Below, in pieces: positions 37,607 through 49,500 of a stretch of 64,000 bases of DNA. Each line of letters begins with the position of its first letter. The first letter of the stretch is position 1. The translations under genes and the position numbers were made by a program. This DNA comes from an uncultured Bacteroidales bacterium (GTDB lineage: Bacteria > Bacteroidota > Bacteroidia > Bacteroidales > Paludibacteraceae): positions 1-64,000 of the forward strand of contig CAMHOY010000011.1 of assembly GCA_946186915.1 (NCBI GenBank), read 5' to 3'. Under the pieces are notes generated by a model that searched no databases, had not been told where the DNA came from, and saw only the letters and a list, made by a program, of their open reading frames with translations.

Positions 37607-37614
37607 CAAAATTA
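37607..37614 (-). promoter_or_regulatory. Bacteroidetes -7 element driving the structural genes
   Basis: TAATTTTG on the minus strand upstream of 37578. Confidence 0.5.
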
Positions 37615-37698
37615 CTATTGCAAAGGCTGTTTTAGTGGCTTATTTTGATACATTTTAATTTTTTATCGATAAAATTTTGCAGTTTGCGAAAATTATTG

Positions 37699-37745
37699 TA
37701 CTTTTGCAGTGGTTTTGCAACTACTTTCCTAATGTCGTATTTTTG
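37699..37745 (+). promoter_or_regulatory. Two tandem Bacteroidetes -7 elements
   Basis: TACTTTTG (37699-37706) and TATTTTTG (37738-37745) upstream of the 37769 gene. Confidence 0.5.
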
Positions 37746-37768
37746 CACTTTGCGAATTGAAATAGAAT

Positions 37769-38182
37769 ATGAACGAGAGAGAATGTATAAAAGAAAGGAA
37801 TCTCGCGCTGCAAGAGATTTACAAACTCATTAGAAAGTCTCATGTTAATATACACCTATTATCAAGAGACATGATAGTGTCAATTATTTTGGAGCAACCT
37901 GCTCCTCGTTTCTATATTACTCCGGATAGAGCAAAGTTTATTATTCTTTCACATTACAACAATGGGCAAGGCAAAATGCGCCAATTCAACAAACGTCCCC
38001 AAACGCGCGAGTTGATTGATGATTTGGTATCTAATTATGAAAGACTAAAAGCACAATTTCCACACACACCGGACGAAAGACTATATGAAATGGTGGTTGA
38101 ACAGCCCGCTAAATCATTTTTTATGACCCATCATCGAGTTAAGGAAGTAATCTTTAATTATACGGGAAGAAATCATAAATAG
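37769..38182 (+). CDS. Phage hypothetical with internal duplication
   Basis: MIVSIILEQPAPRFYITPDRAKFII vs LYEMVVEQPAKSFFMTHHRVKEVIF; directly precedes TerL. Confidence 0.6.
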   Translation: MNERECIKERNLALQEIYKLIRKSHVNIHLLSRDMIVSIILEQPAPRFYITPDRAKFIILSHYNNGQGKMRQFNKRPQTRELIDDLVSNYERLKAQFPHTPDERLYEMVVEQPAKSFFMTHHRVKEVIFNYTGRNHK

Positions 38183-38188
38183 GCGCAG

Positions 38189-40249
38189 ATGACCTATAAG
38201 GTGGAAGATATTATCCAAGAAAACCTCCGGCGGTTGGAGGTGATACATACTCCGTACGACCCGCAAGTCGGTACGGAGTATTCGGATATTATCAAACGCT
38301 CCAAAATCGAGATCCCCGATGCGCCGCTGCCGGTGCAGTATATACCGGTCGAGATGGAGAGCGAATGGGTGGTACAACTCATCCGGCAAGAAGGCTCGCT
38401 CAAAAAAGCAGCCAAAGCAGCATTCGGCAAAGATTCTCAACGAGCCATCCTACGCATGTACCGCTATTTCATCAAGACACGATGCCGGTACGACTTTGAG
38501 TATTGGGGCTGCACACAAATCAAAATCAAACTCAAAGGTAAACCTAAACGCGACTATCTTGTTCTCAACCGTGCACAACGCTATTTCCTTACAAGGTTAG
38601 AGGAACTGCGCAAGGCGGGAATGCCTATATTTATTATTCTTCTGAAAGCACGTCAGTGGGGTGGCTCTACCCTCACCCAGTTCTATATGATGTGGATTCA
38701 GAAGATGCACAAAAAGCATTGGAACTCCGTCATTGTCGGCGATGTAGAAAAGCAGTCTAAAGTTGTACTGTCTATGTACGAAAAAGCCTGCGAAGACTAC
38801 GATCCGTTCATTGACGAAGGTGTGCCGACCGTACTCAAACCGTTTGGCCGTACTCATGATATACGAGAGTTGGAGGGACGTGGCTGTACTATCTCCGTTG
38901 GATCAATGGTCAAGCCGGATAAGATTCGTTCTGAGGATATTTCCATGGCGCACTTTACTGAGTTCGGCTTGTGGAAAGCTACAGAGACCAAGTCCCCGGA
39001 TGATGTAAAGCAGTCCATCGATGGTACGATTCTCGACGATGAGTATTCAATGTGGGTTATTGAGTCCACCGCCAAAGGTGTAGGAAATGCTTTCCATAAC
39101 ATGTATATGGATGCCAAGAAAGGCACAAGCAAGTTTACACCTGTCTTTGTGCCGTGGTTTATGATAGACATATACAGCCGCGCCATTACGGGTGATCCAA
39201 CCAAACGTGCAGCAAAGTCTAATCCGTTAGCCTATGCAGGTTTTATTAACCGCATGACGGACTATGATTGGCAGTTGTGGAATCTCGGTGCAACATTAGA
39301 GGCAATCAACTGGTATCATATAAAGAGCCGTGGTGTGGATGAGTGGCGTATGAAATCCGAGTACCCGTCCACGGATATTGAGGCATTCCAATCTACCGGA
39401 CGAGCTATCTTCAAGGAAAAATACTTGGATGATTTGGCTAAGAGCTGTTGTCCTCCGACTAAGATTGGCGATATTGTCAGTTCGTATCACGGACCGGATA
39501 ATAAACGACTGCTTGAGAACTTGCGCTTTGAACAGAATGAGCGCGGACACTTAAAAATATGGAAAGATGTTGATACCTCCGTTAAGATGCGTAGCCGCTA
39601 CGTGGTTATCGTGGACTTGGGCAAAGGAAGTAGTGACGGAGCCGATCCTACTATTGCAACCGTCTTTGACCGCTATTGGCAACAGGAAGAAGAAGACGGC
39701 TACCCGGAGGTAGCAGCCGAACTATGTATTAGGGAAAGCGAGACGGACTTGCTCGCATGGAAACTTGCGCAGATTGCTGCCTACTATGATAATGCGCTGC
39801 TCGTTATAGAAAGTAACACCATCGACTCCAGCAAGGAAGAGCGATTCCGTGCTATTTTGGAGCATATCGCACCTTATTATGAGAATATATATAAGCGTCC
39901 TATCCGCAATAAAAATGATATTGCATCTACCGGTGGTTTCCGCTATGGTTGGAACACGAATCACCGTTCCAAAGAGAAGATTATCTCTTATCTGGATTGG
40001 GCGGCACGTGAAGGTATGTATGTTGAACGCGAGATTGAAGCGGTCAATGAAATGCGTATCTTTGAGCGACACGAAGACGGATCGCTTGGTAATGTCGTGG
40101 GTAAGAATAATCACGATGACCGCGTTGTTACCCGTGGTATAGGTATGGTGTTCTGTTACGAAAAAATGGAGACACCGCGTGTGGTATCTCCATCTTCCAA
40201 TAAGCCTGCTCCGAAACGGAAGTTTGCTAATGAATACACTATGACGTAG
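38189..40249 (+). CDS. terL: Terminase large subunit
   Basis: FIILLKARQWGGSTLTQFYMMW (Walker-A-like), VVIVDLGKGSSDGADPTIATVFDRYW (nuclease). Confidence 0.9.
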   Translation: MTYKVEDIIQENLRRLEVIHTPYDPQVGTEYSDIIKRSKIEIPDAPLPVQYIPVEMESEWVVQLIRQEGSLKKAAKAAFGKDSQRAILRMYRYFIKTRCRYDFEYWGCTQIKIKLKGKPKRDYLVLNRAQRYFLTRLEELRKAGMPIFIILLKARQWGGSTLTQFYMMWIQKMHKKHWNSVIVGDVEKQSKVVLSMYEKACEDYDPFIDEGVPTVLKPFGRTHDIRELEGRGCTISVGSMVKPDKIRSEDISMAHFTEFGLWKATETKSPDDVKQSIDGTILDDEYSMWVIESTAKGVGNAFHNMYMDAKKGTSKFTPVFVPWFMIDIYSRAITGDPTKRAAKSNPLAYAGFINRMTDYDWQLWNLGATLEAINWYHIKSRGVDEWRMKSEYPSTDIEAFQSTGRAIFKEKYLDDLAKSCCPPTKIGDIVSSYHGPDNKRLLENLRFEQNERGHLKIWKDVDTSVKMRSRYVVIVDLGKGSSDGADPTIATVFDRYWQQEEEDGYPEVAAELCIRESETDLLAWKLAQIAAYYDNALLVIESNTIDSSKEERFRAILEHIAPYYENIYKRPIRNKNDIASTGGFRYGWNTNHRSKEKIISYLDWAAREGMYVEREIEAVNEMRIFERHEDGSLGNVVGKNNHDDRVVTRGIGMVFCYEKMETPRVVSPSSNKPAPKRKFANEYTMT

Positions 40250-40547
40250 GCTTTAACGGCTCATCATCTTCCTCTTTTACTCCCTCGGCATTGGCTTCCT
40301 CAATGCGCAATTTGACTTTGACGGCTTTCTTACATAGCAATTCCATCGTCACATCGTTTTCGCTTTGTGTGTTCTCGTCCTTGATGAGCGGTATGGTCTT
40401 TGTGACATAACCGGCAAGGTCTTGGAAGGACACGTCGCCTTTCTTGATGCGTTTCTTCATCTCGTCCAGCGCCATGCCTACCAATTCCTTCTGCTTTTCC
40501 AAAAAAGCCTGCGGACTATATTTCTCTGCTTTTGTTGGTCTGCCCAT
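40239..40547 (-). CDS. Small phage protein, possible terminase small subunit-like
   Basis: MGRPTKAEKYSPQAFLEKQKELVGMALDEMKKR...; follows the giant gene and overlaps the terL 3' end convergently. Confidence 0.4.
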   Translation of the reverse strand: MGRPTKAEKYSPQAFLEKQKELVGMALDEMKKRIKKGDVSFQDLAGYVTKTIPLIKDENTQSENDVTMELLCKKAVKVKLRIEEANAEGVKEEDDEPLKPTS

Positions 40548-40548
40548 A

Positions 40549-43500
40549 CTACTTAATCCATTGTTTGTTTGCGTTGATGAGGGCTTGGACATCAGCCGTG
40601 GTCGGGTTCTCTTTCTGTTTCTTCACCAGCCGCTCCGCTTCCTGGTAGTTGCGGTACTCCTGAGAATGGGTCAGAATGTTGTACTTGGTGCGGTCGTTCT
40701 TGCGGTAGTCGTCCATGTTGCGCTTGAACTCCTTTACGCGGCCGTTGAGCAAATAGTACTGCTGCATATAAGCACGCTCCGGAGTATAGGCGTTGTAGAA
40801 CTTACGCACAAACGGCCACTTATCTGGTCCGGTCGGTGTGCCGGTGGCGGCATCGTAGATAGCCTCGCCAAAGGTGATAAACATATCCATTCCGGCGGGC
40901 ATGTAGCCTTCTACTACGTGTTCCACGGAACTTGCGGATGTGTCGAACAGCCAACTACGCCATGCAGGATCATCGCTTTGGTACTTGGCGTTCATGTTAC
41001 CGCCTACTCCCTCGTAGATAGCCTGCGTCAGCCACTTATAAACAGGCAGCGTATTCTCTTTGGAAAGCAGAATATCTTTCGTGCCCTCTTGCGACTTGGC
41101 AAACGGTTCGCGGTTGATAGTAACGCCACGGAAGTCACGGTTGAAATAGACATCAGCAATAGGCGATATAGGCGACGGCATTACGCCTTGCAGCAGTCCT
41201 TCCCATGTGAAGTCCACTTTACCCTCGCGGCTATTCCACTCCGTACCATTGCCTAACAGGTTGAGGTAGTTCGGCAGCAGCTCCTGCGATGCAAAGTTAG
41301 CAGTTTTGTAGGTAGCCTCGCCGAAACTCTTCTCTCCCTGCATCCATTTGGCGGCATTAACACCGGCGGCAAAGAACATACGGAGGAAGTGCGCGGTCGG
41401 GATGCGCCACTTGCCAATGACGAAGTTACTCTCTCGGGTGAAATCGCCTGCCCATACCTCGTCCTCCGGATCGTCGGGGTTGAGGAACTGGTTAAGCATA
41501 CCCATTGCCACATACGCCGCAGCAATCAGCGAGTAAGCCACCGGCATCTTCTTCAACGCCTTCAGGAACTTGATGTTACCGTTGAGGGTTGCGCGGAAGA
41601 ACGAGAACCACGACATCCAGCCGCTGTCGGCTACTTCACCGGCACGGTCGAAGTTGGTAGTCAGTTCTTTGCTCAGGTATGCAGCCTCGTTGATACCCAT
41701 GCCTTTCTGCCGTGCGGAGACATAGCCTGCAAAACGGACTGCGGTCTCGCTCACCTCGGTCAGTGTAGAGAACACGCCCACGGCACCCTTGATACCACGG
41801 CGCAGGTTGCTCTCGTTCACCATCGCGTCAAAGTCTTGGCGCAGGCTCTTGAGGTCTTGCATGTAACTGAATCCGGTGGCGGCACCTGCTTTGAAATACT
41901 CTTGGAGGTAGCGTCCTAACTCCGAATCACGGAACACGGCACGGTCACGCACTTTGTCGTTGAACGCATATTGCCATACGGCGGGCTGACATGCGGCAAA
42001 GTTCTTTAGGAACGAGCCTACCAACTCCGGGTGCTCCGCCGTGAGGGTCGCAAGTGCTACTTGGAAGTCACGTGCAAAGTTGCTTGCTGCGAACTCCGGG
42101 TTGTACTGCGTCAGCACGGCAGACATGAAGCGGGTAGCATTGCGCATCTTCTGCGAGGTGTTGAACAGCTGCTCTTGGTGCTGCTTGAACTTCTTATTGA
42201 TAGCGTTAGCCAGTTTCTCGTCCTGCACCTCAATCAGATATTCTTGTCCGTCGAGCAGAACACGCACTTCATGTTGCTTCTTCTCGTCGCTGGTACGTTG
42301 GGTGATGTTGGTGTTGGTAGCGTGCCATGCGATGTGCATCTGCTGCTCCAAGTCCTCTATTGCCTGTTCTATCTTGCTCAGTTTGGTTTTGTAGGCTGCT
42401 TCCAACTGCGGACCTAACTCACCATGCGACTGACGCTCCAGATAGGCTTGGTTCACTTTCGCCCACTCTTTGCGTTTCTTCTTGATGAGTTCCTTGATGG
42501 TACGGTCGTGCGACAAATCCTCTGCACTCGGCGCTACATACGACACTTCCATCATCGGATTACCCTCTTCGTCCAACTTGATTTTGCCGGTCTCGGGGTC
42601 AATCACATTCATGATCCAGTATTTCTTCACACGGAAAGCGCCGGTCTGCAAGCCTAAGTCCTCGTTGTCGAGACAGAATTGCAGGAACTTCTGCTTTATC
42701 TTGTTATTCTCGCTCGATACGATAGACGATGCGTCGATAGACATGATATATGCGAACGGATCGGAAGCGAGAGACTGACGGCCATGCGCTTTGACCAATG
42801 CGGCGTTGTAGGGGTCGTTGCCGCGTTTGCCCACCGGCTCATATTCGGTTATCAGTCCGCTCTCGTCACGCTCTCGCCAGCCACGTTGCGGCACGTAGAA
42901 CTCACGCTGATAGAACTCGGTGTGTGTATCTTCGGAGATACGGCCGGACTCATAGTCGTAGTTCAGCGCAAAGTGGGTAGCGGCATTGATCAGTCGCCAC
43001 AGCTCGTCCAACTCGGCACGCGGAATAACGGACTCCACGGCTGCAATAATATCGTCATGCGACATACCGAGGTTATTCAGGAAACCTTTTGCACCACGGT
43101 CGGGCAAACCTTTCTCAATAGCCTCAGCGCAGTCTTTGGCTTGGCAATAGACACCGATTATCTCTCGCGGTGTGAGTGCTTTGCCGTCTAACTTGCTGCC
43201 TGTTCCGGCTACGTCCATGTTATGCCAAACGATATTGATACCATCCAAACGGCTCTTGCCGGTCTTTGCGTCCGGTGCGATGATCTTGGCAATCTGCTTA
43301 GCCAGCGGACGGATGATGTCACGCTGCATCTGCTCGTTGGCTTCGGTCACGCGACCGGTGGCAAGGAAGGTGTCGGTATAAGCGTTGCTCTCGTCGGTGA
43401 TGGTTGCGCCGCGTTGCTTCATCCACTCTTGGAAGTTCTCAATCGGCTTGGCTGCATCCAGCAGACCGCGCACGATGGTATTCTTCTTCAGTACCTTGGC

Positions 43501-46500
43501 GGCTGCATCGGCTTGGTTGTTAATCTCTGCCACGTATTCAGCCACTAACCGCTCATCACGCATCAGTTGGTAATACTGACGGAGCCGCAGCGCATACTCG
43601 TATGGTGTCTCGTTAGCCATCGGAGTAGGACGGACACCCGGAACAAAGGCGGGAGCAGCCCCATGTGGTTGAATACCATTACCCGTAGGGGTTTGGGTAT
43701 CTTTTCCCCGGGGGTTTGGGGTACTTTCCCCTATGGGTGCTTCATTGGAACGTCCCTGCTCCATGCTTGCTATGAACTGCTTGTATTCTTTCTCCCACGC
43801 TTCCAGTCGTGCTTGGTAGTGTTCCAGTTTCTCGCCCACTTGGTATTGAGGACGCGGATGTGCGGCGTACCACTCATTGATTGTCCGCTGCTTCTCCTGC
43901 GTATAGCCGGAGATCATAGAGGACATCATGCCATCCAATGCCTCACGTATAATGATTTGGTCCTCGCGAGCGACATCCTCCGTCTCACTTAATAACTTAG
44001 CCCTACGTTCTTCTGGAATTAGATACATGCGATTCTCCATGTTACGTGCTTCAACCTCTCCGGAGATAGACCGATATACATTATGCATATCGTTATAATA
44101 TGAATATAATTTGGTCTTTCCTCCTATTGTACGCAATGAATCTTCCAACTTGGCAATCTTCTCTTTAGCGTCTCTTAGGAAAGGCAACAAATACTCTTGC
44201 ACGTCTTTGGGTTGTGTAGCAAGCCACATGTATTGCCATTTGAACCGGTCATTCTTACGTTTTTCTTGTACTCTATCAACCTCTTTCTTTAATTGCGGGT
44301 CTGATATTTTGGAATAGAACATTTGGTCGTAGCCGTACCTCTTGAACGTGTTGTTTAGATCAGCGCCGACTTCGTTCACATCCTTTCTCTTTTGAGCGAC
44401 CAAGCCAACACTACCACCGATAGCAAATCCCTCTCGGACTTGAATGGCATGTTGCAGTTCGTGAATAAAGGTTGCTGGCATAAACTCTTCTTTCGGTCTT
44501 CTTTCTCCAAACGGATGGTAGTTAATGTTAATTAACCCTGCATATCCTCTCGCTTTTTCATCGTAATTACCATAAGCCGCATCAAGTGGGTCATCATACA
44601 ACCTAATCTCCATACCTTTCATATCGGGATAGGCTTCAAAGAGTTTACCTGCCTCTTCATTGTTAACAAGAACTTCTTCCAATTTAAAGTAAACACTTCT
44701 CCAATTACGTCCATTAACCCTATCGTCATTGAGCATCTTATCGACATCAAGTTGAACGTCCTTCGGAGTCTCGTAACGCCACTTACCATCTGCACCACGT
44801 TCCCAACCGGTTGCTAACTTTATAGTCTTAGCATCCTTACCATTGGTTTCCATATCACGAGCAACTTGCAGATTATCCAAGCGGGTTGTAGCTTCTTCTA
44901 CTTTATCAAGGTTGCCTGCACCACGTTCACCAATAATCATCGCTTCTGCGTTCTCGCCGGTAACATCGCCGAGTTCCGTTTGGTTGAGCATATCCCACAG
45001 CACGCGGTCGGCTACTTGCTCGGCGCTGTCGAAGTGCTTAATGCCGAACAGGTTTGTACCTACCCAATGCCAGAAGTCCGCAAGGGCTTGCTTGGCGCGG
45101 TTGATGAGTTGGCGCACCTTGGCACCACGCAGCAGAGAGCCGGACTGCTCCGCCTCGTGCAACTCCTCTTTCGCCCACTCTTCCATACGTGCTGCACCGC
45201 GTTGTCCACTGTAGCGTGCCAGCACCTCGGAACAGATAGCGTCGTCGGTGGTCAGTCCCTGGTAGTTCGGGTCGTTCACCACCTCGTCCCAGAACGGCGT
45301 GCCTTTGAAGATGTCCACGATAGACTGCCATCCCTCGCGGTTGTTCCGCATCATCGCCTTTGCCCAAAGGTGGGTGTATTCGTGAATAGGCGTGTTGGGG
45401 TTGATACCGTCCTTGGTCAGATAGATACGGTCACCCACAGCCCAACCGTACAGCGTCCCATTCGGGGTACGCATAAACTGGCGGTGGTCGGTAATCTTTG
45501 CGTCGTTCTCATTGAAGATAACATAACACTCACCATCTGTACGTCCATCATAATGAATACCGGTAAAGCCAGCACGATTAAGGAACTCGGACGCTCTCTT
45601 AGGACTAGAATCAGTAATCGGAGCGCACTTGTGGCACAACTCCATATATACGTTACGTCCTATGGTGGCGTTACGGGTCATAAGAGCCTTAAACGCTTCG
45701 AGCGGGTCTTTGGTTTTCCTTGCTACGTTATAAAGGTTCTCCTTAATAGCCTGCTCGCCGATCATCTTCATCTGCTCTTCCGAAATCGGTTCGCCTTCCT
45801 CTATATAGTTCGTACCGTTGTTATCCGGTATCTCTACGTCATAGTGGTGCTTACGCGGAAGTTCAAAGTCCTTTTCTTGGAGTCTGTCGATACCGTCTGC
45901 TACCTTGTCGCCAAAGTTGTGCATCCAGTTCTTTATATCCTCTACGGTCTTTAACTCTCCATATTCAGCAACCAAATCTCCCCACGTATCCCAGTTGATA
46001 TAGTCCATATTATATAACTTCTCTATGAACTTCAACCCTTGCAGACTGTTTTCGGAATAGTTCTCAACCATACGATTGATATGACGCTTGCACCAATCCT
46101 GATACTCATCGAACGAAAGGTTTGTGTGGTCTTGTGCGTTGATGAGCATTATATGGATAGGTATTTCCTCAACGGTCTGCGGATGAGCATAGTCGGGAAG
46201 ACCTTTGTAACGTCCGTTGTCGGTATAACTGTACGGCTTAGCGTAGCCTACTATGTCTCTTGCGCTAACATAAGTACCATACCCATGTACATTGCTACCC
46301 TCACCGCGTCCGTTGAAACTATGGTCGAATCCTAACTTCTCGCCGGTCACGGGATCAACAAACGTACCGTCTGCCTTTTTGAGCAGATACGGCGAGTTGT
46401 GATTAACCTTTATCGACAACTCCGGTGTTTCACCTGTAACGCCTTGGGTGTTATAGGTAGAACGCATCGGGTGTTCTACCTGTGACGCATCGGGTGTCTT

Positions 46501-49500
46501 AGGTAGAACGTCCTCTGCTTCCTCGTCGGTAGCGAGGAACACATCAAGGTCGGTATTGTCGTTCAGTACCTCAACGAGTGCGGCGGTAGCGAGTTGCTGC
46601 GCCTCGGTCTGGTTCGTGAACTGCGGATAGTCGAGGTCGGTGATTTGCGCTTCCGGCATCTCTTCCTCGTCGTCCTGCTCATTGAGCGTCACGGCACGGC
46701 CGGAAGACATATTCGCGTACTTGGCTTCTTTCTCCGCCAACTCGTCCTGCATCTTCTCGGTGTACTCGTCCACCAATGCCTGCGCTTTCTCCAACTCGGC
46801 ACCATGCTCGAACGGCTTGCCCTCGCGCTGCCGCATCAGTTCGTTCTCCTGCTGGAGCCGCTCGATGTAACTGCGGGAGTAGTTGATCTCGCCGGTGGCT
46901 TGCGTGCCGGACAGATAGTCCTGCTCGATATGCTCAACGAGTTTGTCAAGCACTTTGGTCGGCGAACCTAACCAATGGTCGGTGGTCGGCGTGGTGTACT
47001 GCACCTCTTTATTGATGGTGATAGCACGCTGACCACTCTCCCAACGGCTATTGTAGATAAGCACGATATTGACATTAAACGGCATACCGTTGAACTGCAA
47101 CGATACGGCGATGTTCTGCTTGCTGCCCTCGTAGCCCTCTTTGCGCAGTTTGTCGGCGCGGGCTTGTATCTCCGCATTGATGGCTTTGAGTGCCTCTTTG
47201 AGTTCGGCTGCGTTGTGGCAGATAGTACCGTCGATATTGTACTCCGTCACCTTGCCGGTCGGGAAAGTCTGCTTTAAGGTTTGCAGGAACTGCTCATCGG
47301 TAGCAATCAACTGACGTCTGCGCTCAATGATTTGGGCATTGTCTTTCAGTTTCTTGGCAATCAGTATCTGGTCTATGTCATGTTGCTGCTTGCGGGCTTG
47401 CCACTTGCGTAGGTCTCGCTCGGCTTGCGATTTGAGCAGAGCATACTGCGAGCCGGACAACATAGCCACAGGGTTGTCGAAGATACCTTCCTCTACATCC
47501 TCTAACACGCGGTTCTCAAGGTTGTTATCAATCATACTCTTGCCGTTCATGATCGAATCAATGAAGCCCGCTTTAGTTTTCAGACGCTGGTAGGACGTTA
47601 CATCCAAGGAGTCCTCCACACCGAAACGGAGTACCCGAACAGGCAAGTTCCATTGGCGGTGCATGTTACCCTGACGGATGATACGACCGTTACGCTGGGT
47701 GTAGTCCATCGGACGGTCCGGTGCATCCATGTGAATCAAGGTATGCAGACGGGTTTGGATATTGACACCGGTGCCGAGTGTCTGCGTGCTACCCATGATA
47801 ACACGTATCTCACCCTCACGGACCGCATCAAAAATCTTCTGCTTGGCTGCATCGGTCATTTCGCTACGGATGATAGCAATCTTAGCCGCAGGTACACCGG
47901 CTTTGACTAACTTGGCCTTGATGTCCTCAAACAGATTAAAGCCGGTCTGCAGGTTGCGGTAACTGTCGCAGAAGATAGCCACCGTACCGTTGTACTTCTT
48001 TGTCTCTTTGAGTGACCGCAGCGTTTCCTCTACGGCTTTGTTGGTCTTGGATAACGGCTCGTCGGCTGCATTGGCATCCACCAGACGCGGATCAATGGCG
48101 GCACGTTTGGCTACACCGTACATCGTCAAAGGTATATGGCTGTTCTCTTTCTTCTCCTTGCCGCTCATCTGCTCATAACGCTCCAACTCGGCACGAACGG
48201 AAGCCATAATATCAATCAGCGACGGCGACTGCGGCAGGAAGATGTCTTGTGCCTTGCCTCCTTCCATCTCCGGCACTTTGTCGTTCACCTGCCCTACCTC
48301 ACGGGTCAGTACGCAATCGGCACAAGTCAGCCAGATACGCATCAGTTCCGGCACGTTACCATACTGCGCAAAGCGGTTGTTCGCCTTGAACTTGCCGTTG
48401 GTAGCGAACTCCAGTTGCTCGGCAATCTTACCGAAGTTATGCACAAAGTCGTCGAAATAGTATATATCGTTGTCTTTGAGCACTTCTTTCGGCATCAGGT
48501 ACTTCATAAACGTCCAAATCTCCGCAGCGGTATTGCTGATCGGCGTACCGGTAGCGAATACCACATTGCGGTGACCGCAACGCTCATAGACGGACTGACA
48601 TTTGAGGTACAGAGCTGCAGCACGTTTGGAATAACTCGGGTCGATACCTTTCACACCACGGGTCATCATCGTAGCAAAGCCAAGATGCTTGTAGTTGTGC
48701 GCCTCGTCAATGAGCAGCGCATCTATACCCATATCGTCAAAGTCCTCCACCTCGTCCGTGCGGCGGTCTAACATCTCCTCTGCCCTTGCTTTGGCATTCT
48801 CGATACGCTCCGCATCTTTCTTGGCATCCTTTTCCGTCTTGGACTTGCTGCGCTTGCCGGACATGTTGGCGTTCTGCAGGTCTTCCTGCAATGCCTCCAA
48901 CTCACGTTCCATGCGTTTCGTCACTTTCTCGTCCACGTTGGCTTCCTTGGCAGCTTCGATAGCGTGCAGTTTCTCCTCTATCTTCTCTTGGATGAAGTCA
49001 CGCATACGGCTCTCGCTGTCCGGTATCATATCAAATACGGACTGCGGCACGATAATCAAATCCCAATCGTTGTACTTGATCTTAGCGTAGAACTCCTGAC
49101 GACCCTCTTTGGTGCGGTCGCGCTCACTCACCGTCAGTATCTTGGCATTCGGATAAAGATCCTTGGCTTCTTTGACAAACTGCGGTGTGGTGGCGTTCTG
49201 CACTACAATCATCGGTTTCTTGGCAGTACCGAGGCGGCGCATCTCCATTGCGGAACTAATCAGCGTGATAGTCTTACCTGTTCCGACCTCATGCGCTAAC
49301 ATCACCGGCTGCGTCGTAGCACGTACTACCGCCTGCTGTTGGTGATCATAAAGGGTGTACTTATGGTTCTGACCGGGCAGATGCGGAGAAAGGAACGCCT
49401 TATCGACGCTCAACATAGGCACAATGGCATTGAAACGCTCGTTGTATATCTTCTGAACGCGCTCGGCGAGGTCGCTATCTTCCTGCATCTTACCGCGTGC

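Noticed and set aside
43680-43740. G-rich TAGGGGTTTGGGTA..CCCCGGGGGTTTGGGGTAC.. segment in the giant gene
   Set aside because: Encodes a low-complexity Pro/Gly linker (EAPIGESTPNPRGKDTQTPTGNGIQPHG); no independent evidence for a regulatory or G-quadruplex role.
44866-45954. 362-aa plus-strand ORF within the giant gene
   Set aside because: Shadow ORF opposite recognised ART and zincin coding sequence; many similar plus-strand shadows occur across 40549-62172.
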